A stretch of 64,000 nucleotides of DNA from an uncultured Faecalitalea sp. GTDB lineage: Bacteria; Bacillota_I; Bacilli_A; Erysipelotrichales; Erysipelotrichaceae. The position numbers were made by a program, and so were the translations under genes. The notes below the pieces were generated by a model, which saw nothing but the letters and a program-made list of their open reading frames with translations, had not been told where the DNA came from and searched no databases. Location of the stretch: assembly GCA_946408025.1 (NCBI GenBank), contig CAMJQJ010000002.1:1-64000 (forward strand), in the 5' to 3' direction. Positions 60,706 to 64,000 of this stretch are shown here, piece by piece (the stretch's first letter is position 1; every line of letters starts with the position of its first letter).

Positions 60706-61164
60706 ATGATGAAAGGTCAAAAATACTTGGATTTATATTATGCTGCATACGGAAGCAATACGAATTTAAAAGAAATGGAGACTCGATGTCCTGAAGCTAA
60801 ATATGAAGGTGTTGGTCGTATTGAAGGCTATGAACTTTTATTTTGTGGTGAACCGGGGAAATCATTCTTAAACATTCGCCCAAATTCAGCTGAAATAGTA
60901 AGGGGTTGCTTATTTAAAATTACAGAGAACGATTTAAAATCTTTGGATGAATATGAAGAATATCCTGAATTGTATGATCGTGTTAATTGTGATGTATTCA
61001 TGAATGATGGAAGTATCAAGCAAGCTTTCTTCTATGAAATGGATCCAAAATATAAAACGATGAAACCTAGCGAGTCATATTATAAACGATGCGAACAAGG
61101 GTATATTGATAATCATATAGATACATCATATTTAAAGGAAGCTTTGAAAAAGAGCATAAAATAG
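60706..61164 (+). CDS. Gamma-glutamylcyclotransferase family (AIG2-like) protein
   Basis: A 152-residue protein with the fold's opening motif YYAAYGSNTNLKEM (YGSN at residues 15-18) and the candidate catalytic acid in SLDEYEEYPELYDR. Family members turn gamma-glutamyl amines into 5-oxoproline and a free amine or amino acid. A second ATG one codon later is possible. It is the last gene before a terminator in the pcp operon; both enzymes release 5-oxoproline, which makes the shared location notable. The substrate is unknown. Confidence 0.82.
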   Translation: MMKGQKYLDLYYAAYGSNTNLKEMETRCPEAKYEGVGRIEGYELLFCGEPGKSFLNIRPNSAEIVRGCLFKITENDLKSLDEYEEYPELYDRVNCDVFMNDGSIKQAFFYEMDPKYKTMKPSESYYKRCEQGYIDNHIDTSYLKEALKKSIK

Positions 61165-61191
61165 GGGACGACGCAGTCCTCTATTTTTTTA
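61161..61191 (+). terminator. Terminator after the cyclotransferase-like gene
   Basis: ATAGGGGAC (61161-61169) pairs with GTCCTCTAT (61176-61184), followed by seven T. The stem overlaps the stop codon. Confidence 0.9.
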
Positions 61192-61330
61192 TGAAAAAAT
61201 TTAAAATTATAGAAATGATTAAATTGGTAAAAAAATTGTGAAAAAATTGAAAATAATACCTATTTTTCTAAAAATTGTTTAAAATAGCTTAACAAATGTA
61301 CAAAAATTTGTTACTTTTTCTCATGTTTCT

Positions 61331-61359
61331 TTGACATTTTATCAATAATATGTGATTAT
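61331..61359 (+). promoter_or_regulatory. Promoter of the amino acid permease gene
   Basis: TTGACA at 61331-61336 and GATTAT at 61354-61359 with a 17-bp spacer and an upstream TG. The preceding 61192-61330 is very AT-rich with no gene. Confidence 0.6.
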
Positions 61360-61391
61360 ATGTGTACGTATTGAAAGGAGAGAACTATATA

Positions 61392-62828
61392 ATGGATAAT
61401 TCTCAAAAGAAAATTAAATGGTATATGCTTTCATTTATGTGTTTCTCAACTCTTTGGGGATTTGGAAACGTCGTAAATGGATTCATGTACTTCAATGGAA
61501 TCCAGGTAATCTTCTCTTGGATCTTGATGTTTGCTCTTTACTTTGTACCAAACGCATTAATGGTTGGTGAGTTAGGGTCAGCATTTAAAGATCTTGGTGG
61601 TGGAGTTACATCTTGGGTTCGTGAAACTACAGGATCTAAAGTTGCTTATTACGCTGGTTGGACTTACTGGGCTTGCCACGTAACTTATATTGCATCAAAA
61701 GGTTCAGGTGGTTTAAAAGCATTGAGCTGGATGGTATTCCAAAATGCAGAAACTTACGATACATTCCCTACATTGTACGTACAGTTAGCTACTTTGGCAG
61801 TATTCTTGTTCTTCTGCTGGGTTGCAAGCCGTGGTTTGAACCCATTGAAAAAACTAGCTACTTTGGCTGGTTCTAGTATGTTTGTTATGAGTATTCTTTA
61901 CATCTTGTTGATGTTTGCTGCTCCAGTTATCAATCCAAATGGTGGATTTGTTAATATGGACTTCAGCTTGGATAACTTGATTCCAACATTCGATGTAAGT
62001 TATTTCACAAACTTGTCTATCTTGGTATTTGCTGTTGGTGGTATTGAAAAGATTTCTCCTTATATCAATAAGGTTGAAGGAGATCCTGGTAAACAGTTCC
62101 CTAAGAGTATGATCTTTGCAGCTATCATGGTTATCGTTTGTGCAATCTTCGGTACTATCGCTATGGGTATGATGTTTGATCCTGAAGTTGTATTCGCATC
62201 TGCAGAATCTCAAACAGCTTATATCGCAAATGGTGCTTACTGGGCATTTGAAAAACTTGGAGAATACTATGGTGTTGGTAATGCATTGATGATTATCTAT
62301 GCTGCATGTAATGCTATTGGTCAGTTCTCTACATTGGTAGTAAGTATTGATGCTCCATTGCGTATGTTGTTAGATGATCCAAATACTCGTCAGTATGTTC
62401 CAAAACAGTTGCTAAAACAAAACTCTGCTGGTGCATATATCAATGGTATTTGGATGGTAGTTATCCTTTCAGGTGCTATTATCGTTGTTCAGATGATGGG
62501 TTCAGGTGCTGCACAAGTATTGGCTCAGTTAAATAAATTGAACTCTGTATGTATGCCTCTTCGTTATTTATGGACATTCTTTGCTTACTACATGTTGGTT
62601 AAAGCGGGAGATAAGTTCAAACGTGATTATAAGTTTGTTAAGAGTAGAACAGTAGGTATGGCATTTGGTATCTGGTGTTTCGTTGTAACATTGGCTTGCT
62701 GTATCTTAGGTATGTATTCTGATGATATGTTCACAATGATCTTGAATGTGGTTACTCCATTCGTATTAACAGCATTAGGATTGATCCTACCAGCTATTCG
62801 TAAAGCTCAGGACGCAAAAGAAGCTTAA
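61392..62828 (+). CDS. APC family amino acid permease (glutamate:GABA antiporter-like)
   Basis: A 478-residue transporter with about twelve spans. The APC pattern is seen in WGFGNVVNG in the first span, and LMVGELGSAFKDLGGGVTSWVRETTGSKVAYYAGWTYW and SILVFAVGGIEKISPYINKVEGDPGKQFPKS in the middle. It most resembles the YjeM/GadC-type branch that exchanges glutamate, GABA or related amino acids; the exact substrate is not readable. The ATG at 61392 follows AAAGGAGAG; a longer frame to 61362 lacks support. It has its own promoter and terminator. Confidence 0.88.
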   Translation: MDNSQKKIKWYMLSFMCFSTLWGFGNVVNGFMYFNGIQVIFSWILMFALYFVPNALMVGELGSAFKDLGGGVTSWVRETTGSKVAYYAGWTYWACHVTYIASKGSGGLKALSWMVFQNAETYDTFPTLYVQLATLAVFLFFCWVASRGLNPLKKLATLAGSSMFVMSILYILLMFAAPVINPNGGFVNMDFSLDNLIPTFDVSYFTNLSILVFAVGGIEKISPYINKVEGDPGKQFPKSMIFAAIMVIVCAIFGTIAMGMMFDPEVVFASAESQTAYIANGAYWAFEKLGEYYGVGNALMIIYAACNAIGQFSTLVVSIDAPLRMLLDDPNTRQYVPKQLLKQNSAGAYINGIWMVVILSGAIIVVQMMGSGAAQVLAQLNKLNSVCMPLRYLWTFFAYYMLVKAGDKFKRDYKFVKSRTVGMAFGIWCFVVTLACCILGMYSDDMFTMILNVVTPFVLTALGLILPAIRKAQDAKEA

Positions 62829-62840
62829 AGTCATCGATAA

Positions 62841-62878
62841 AAAAAGAAACCAGTTTTTGAGCTGGTTTCTTTTCTTTT
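62841..62878 (+). terminator. Terminator after the permease gene
   Basis: AAAGAAACCAG (62843-62853) pairs with CTGGTTTCTTT (62862-62872), followed by a T-rich tail. Confidence 0.85.
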
Positions 62879-62920
62879 ATAAAGAATAATGGTATTCTTG
62901 AAAAAGGGAGGATTCATAAA

Positions 62921-64000
62921 ATGAATAATATTGAAATTACAAAAGAATTACTGTCATTTATTCAAGACAGCCCAAGTATGTTTCATTCAATCAAAACAAT
63001 TCGAACATATTTAGATAAGGATGGGTTTACTTATTTACCAGAAGGAAAAGCGTGGACAGTTGAAAAAGGTGGAAAATATTATACGATTCGCAATCATTCA
63101 AGTGTTGTAGCTTTTAAAGTAGGAAAAGAATTGGATGATTATCATTTCCAAATGACTGCATCGCATTCTGATTCGCCTACATATAAAGTAAAAAGTGTTC
63201 CTGAATTAACAGGTCAGGGCGAATATCTACGTTTAGATGTGGAAGCTTATGGTGGTATGATCGATTCTACATGGTTTGATCGTCCATTAACTGTAGCTGG
63301 TCGTGTATTGGTGCAGACAGGAAATAAAGTTGAAAGTAAACTTCTTTATATTGATAAAGATATCTTAATTATTCCAAATGTTGCAATCCACTTCAATCGT
63401 GAAATTAACAATGGTTATTCTTATAATCGCCAGATCGATCTTTGTCCATTATTCTCAACTGGAGAATTGAAAAAAGGTGCATTTGATCAGATGGTTGCAG
63501 ATGAATTAGGCGTAGAAGTATCGCAGATCCTTGCAAAAGACCTATTCTTGGTAAATCGTCAAAAACCTGTTATCTGGGGATTAAAGGATGAATTTGTTTC
63601 AACACCTAAATTAGATGATTTACAGTGTGCATTCGTATCTTTGAAGGCTTTCTTGGATTCTAACAATGATCATGCTGTTAATGTATATGCTTGCTTTGAT
63701 AATGAAGAAGTTGGTTCAAACACAAAACAAGGTGCAATGTCTACATTCTTGTATGATGTTCTTCAAAGAGTAAATGGCTGCTTAGGAAAATCAGCAGATG
63801 AATATTATCAGGCAGTTGCAAGATCATTCTTGGTAAGTTGTGATAATGCGCATGCTGTTCATCCAAACCACCCAGAAAAAACAGATCAGGTAAACTGCTC
63901 ATATATGAATAAGGGTATCGTCATCAAAGAAAGTGCAAATCAGAAATATACAACAGATGCTTTCAGCCGTGCCTTGTTTACAGGTATTTGTAATAAAGCA
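62921..64000 (+). CDS. M18 family aminopeptidase, 3' end missing
   Basis: Zinc aminopeptidase of the aspartyl-aminopeptidase type. The 360 codons visible run to the window edge; a full protein would be about 430 residues. Metal-ligand motifs present are SHSDSP (His82), GGMIDSTWFDRPLTVAGR, CFDNEEVGS and SCDNAHAVHPNHPEKTD. GGGAGGA at 62906-62912 precedes the ATG. Being next to an amino acid permease and downstream of pcp, it fits a peptide-use neighbourhood. No defects are seen in the visible part. Confidence 0.93.
   Translation, partial: MNNIEITKELLSFIQDSPSMFHSIKTIRTYLDKDGFTYLPEGKAWTVEKGGKYYTIRNHSSVVAFKVGKELDDYHFQMTASHSDSPTYKVKSVPELTGQGEYLRLDVEAYGGMIDSTWFDRPLTVAGRVLVQTGNKVESKLLYIDKDILIIPNVAIHFNREINNGYSYNRQIDLCPLFSTGELKKGAFDQMVADELGVEVSQILAKDLFLVNRQKPVIWGLKDEFVSTPKLDDLQCAFVSLKAFLDSNNDHAVNVYACFDNEEVGSNTKQGAMSTFLYDVLQRVNGCLGKSADEYYQAVARSFLVSCDNAHAVHPNHPEKTDQVNCSYMNKGIVIKESANQKYTTDAFSRALFTGICNKA

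Noticed and set aside
1-64000. Search by eye for tRNA, rRNA, insertion sequences, prophage and defence genes
   Set aside because: None was recognised. The space between genes is short and is mostly accounted for by promoters, leaders and terminators.

Overview
The window is one contiguous piece of a low-GC Bacillota chromosome, with strong AGGAGG-type ribosome binding sites, TTGAAA/TATAAT promoters and many U-tailed hairpin terminators. Gene content is core housekeeping: type II fatty acid synthesis with a FabK-type flavin reductase, the ribosomal L11/L1/L10/L12 and S12/S7/EF-G/EF-Tu blocks, lower glycolysis, folate genes, comF genes and PadR/LytTR regulators. This style fits a gut-type member of the Erysipelotrichales or a close relative. 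That placement is inference from gene content; no rRNA gene is present to confirm it. No CRISPR array, tRNA, rRNA, insertion sequence or prophage was recognised.

Layout. 1-5.8 kb: end of a fatty-acid operon (fabK-like, fabD, fabG, fabF, fabZ, acpS, plsC) facing birA. 5.8-7.9 kb: a MATE exporter behind a probable guanidine-IV riboswitch, then a 94-aa orphan gene behind a SAM-I/SAM-IV-family riboswitch. 7.9-10.2 kb: deoC with a GntR regulator, and tag. 10.2-13.0 kb: a LysR regulator divergent from a DUF3737, cyclophilin-like and carboxymuconolactone decarboxylase-like operon. 13-16.6 kb: rpmE, comFA, comFC and a membrane coiled-coil protein. 16.7-20.9 kb: glmU, prs, an Spx/ArsC-like gene, tatD and a lipoprotein cyclophilin. 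20.9-25.2 kb: ABC exporter, acetyltransferase, small membrane protein and YigZ. 25.3-28.9 kb: PAP2 phosphatase, a decayed Hsp70 fragment, glyA, rlmH and an orphan LytTR regulator. 29-36.4 kb: pgk, tpiA, a secreted peptidoglycan hydrolase, nitroreductase, ispF, dtd, folD, DUF951, ychF and an M50 protease. 36.4-43.1 kb: L-serine dehydratase and a complete branched-chain amino acid ABC operon ending in a CBS-ACT protein. 43.3-45.9 kb: ung, folC and folT with a tetrahydrofolate riboswitch. 46-57.8 kb: the ribosomal/EF operons, split by chromate transporters, an HD hydrolase, YitT, a HAD phosphatase and a PadR/HAAS pair. 57.9-64 kb: DUF969, DUF979, a frameshifted pcp, a gamma-glutamylcyclotransferase-like gene, an amino acid permease and an incomplete M18 aminopeptidase.

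Themes. Folate and one-carbon genes recur (glyA, folD, folC, folT), with folT under a THF riboswitch. RNA control is dense: three metabolite riboswitch candidates plus ribosomal-protein leaders for L31, L11/L1 and L10/L12. The 58-61 kb block groups enzymes that release 5-oxoproline with uncharacterised membrane proteins.

The most notable observations are the SAM-type riboswitch in front of an unrecognised 94-aa gene, the guanidine-IV-like leader of the MATE gene, the single-base frameshift in pcp, the Hsp70 remnant, and the absence of secE-nusG and rpoBC from their usual places beside rplKAJL and rpsL. No clearly novel multi-gene system such as a defence or secretion system was found.
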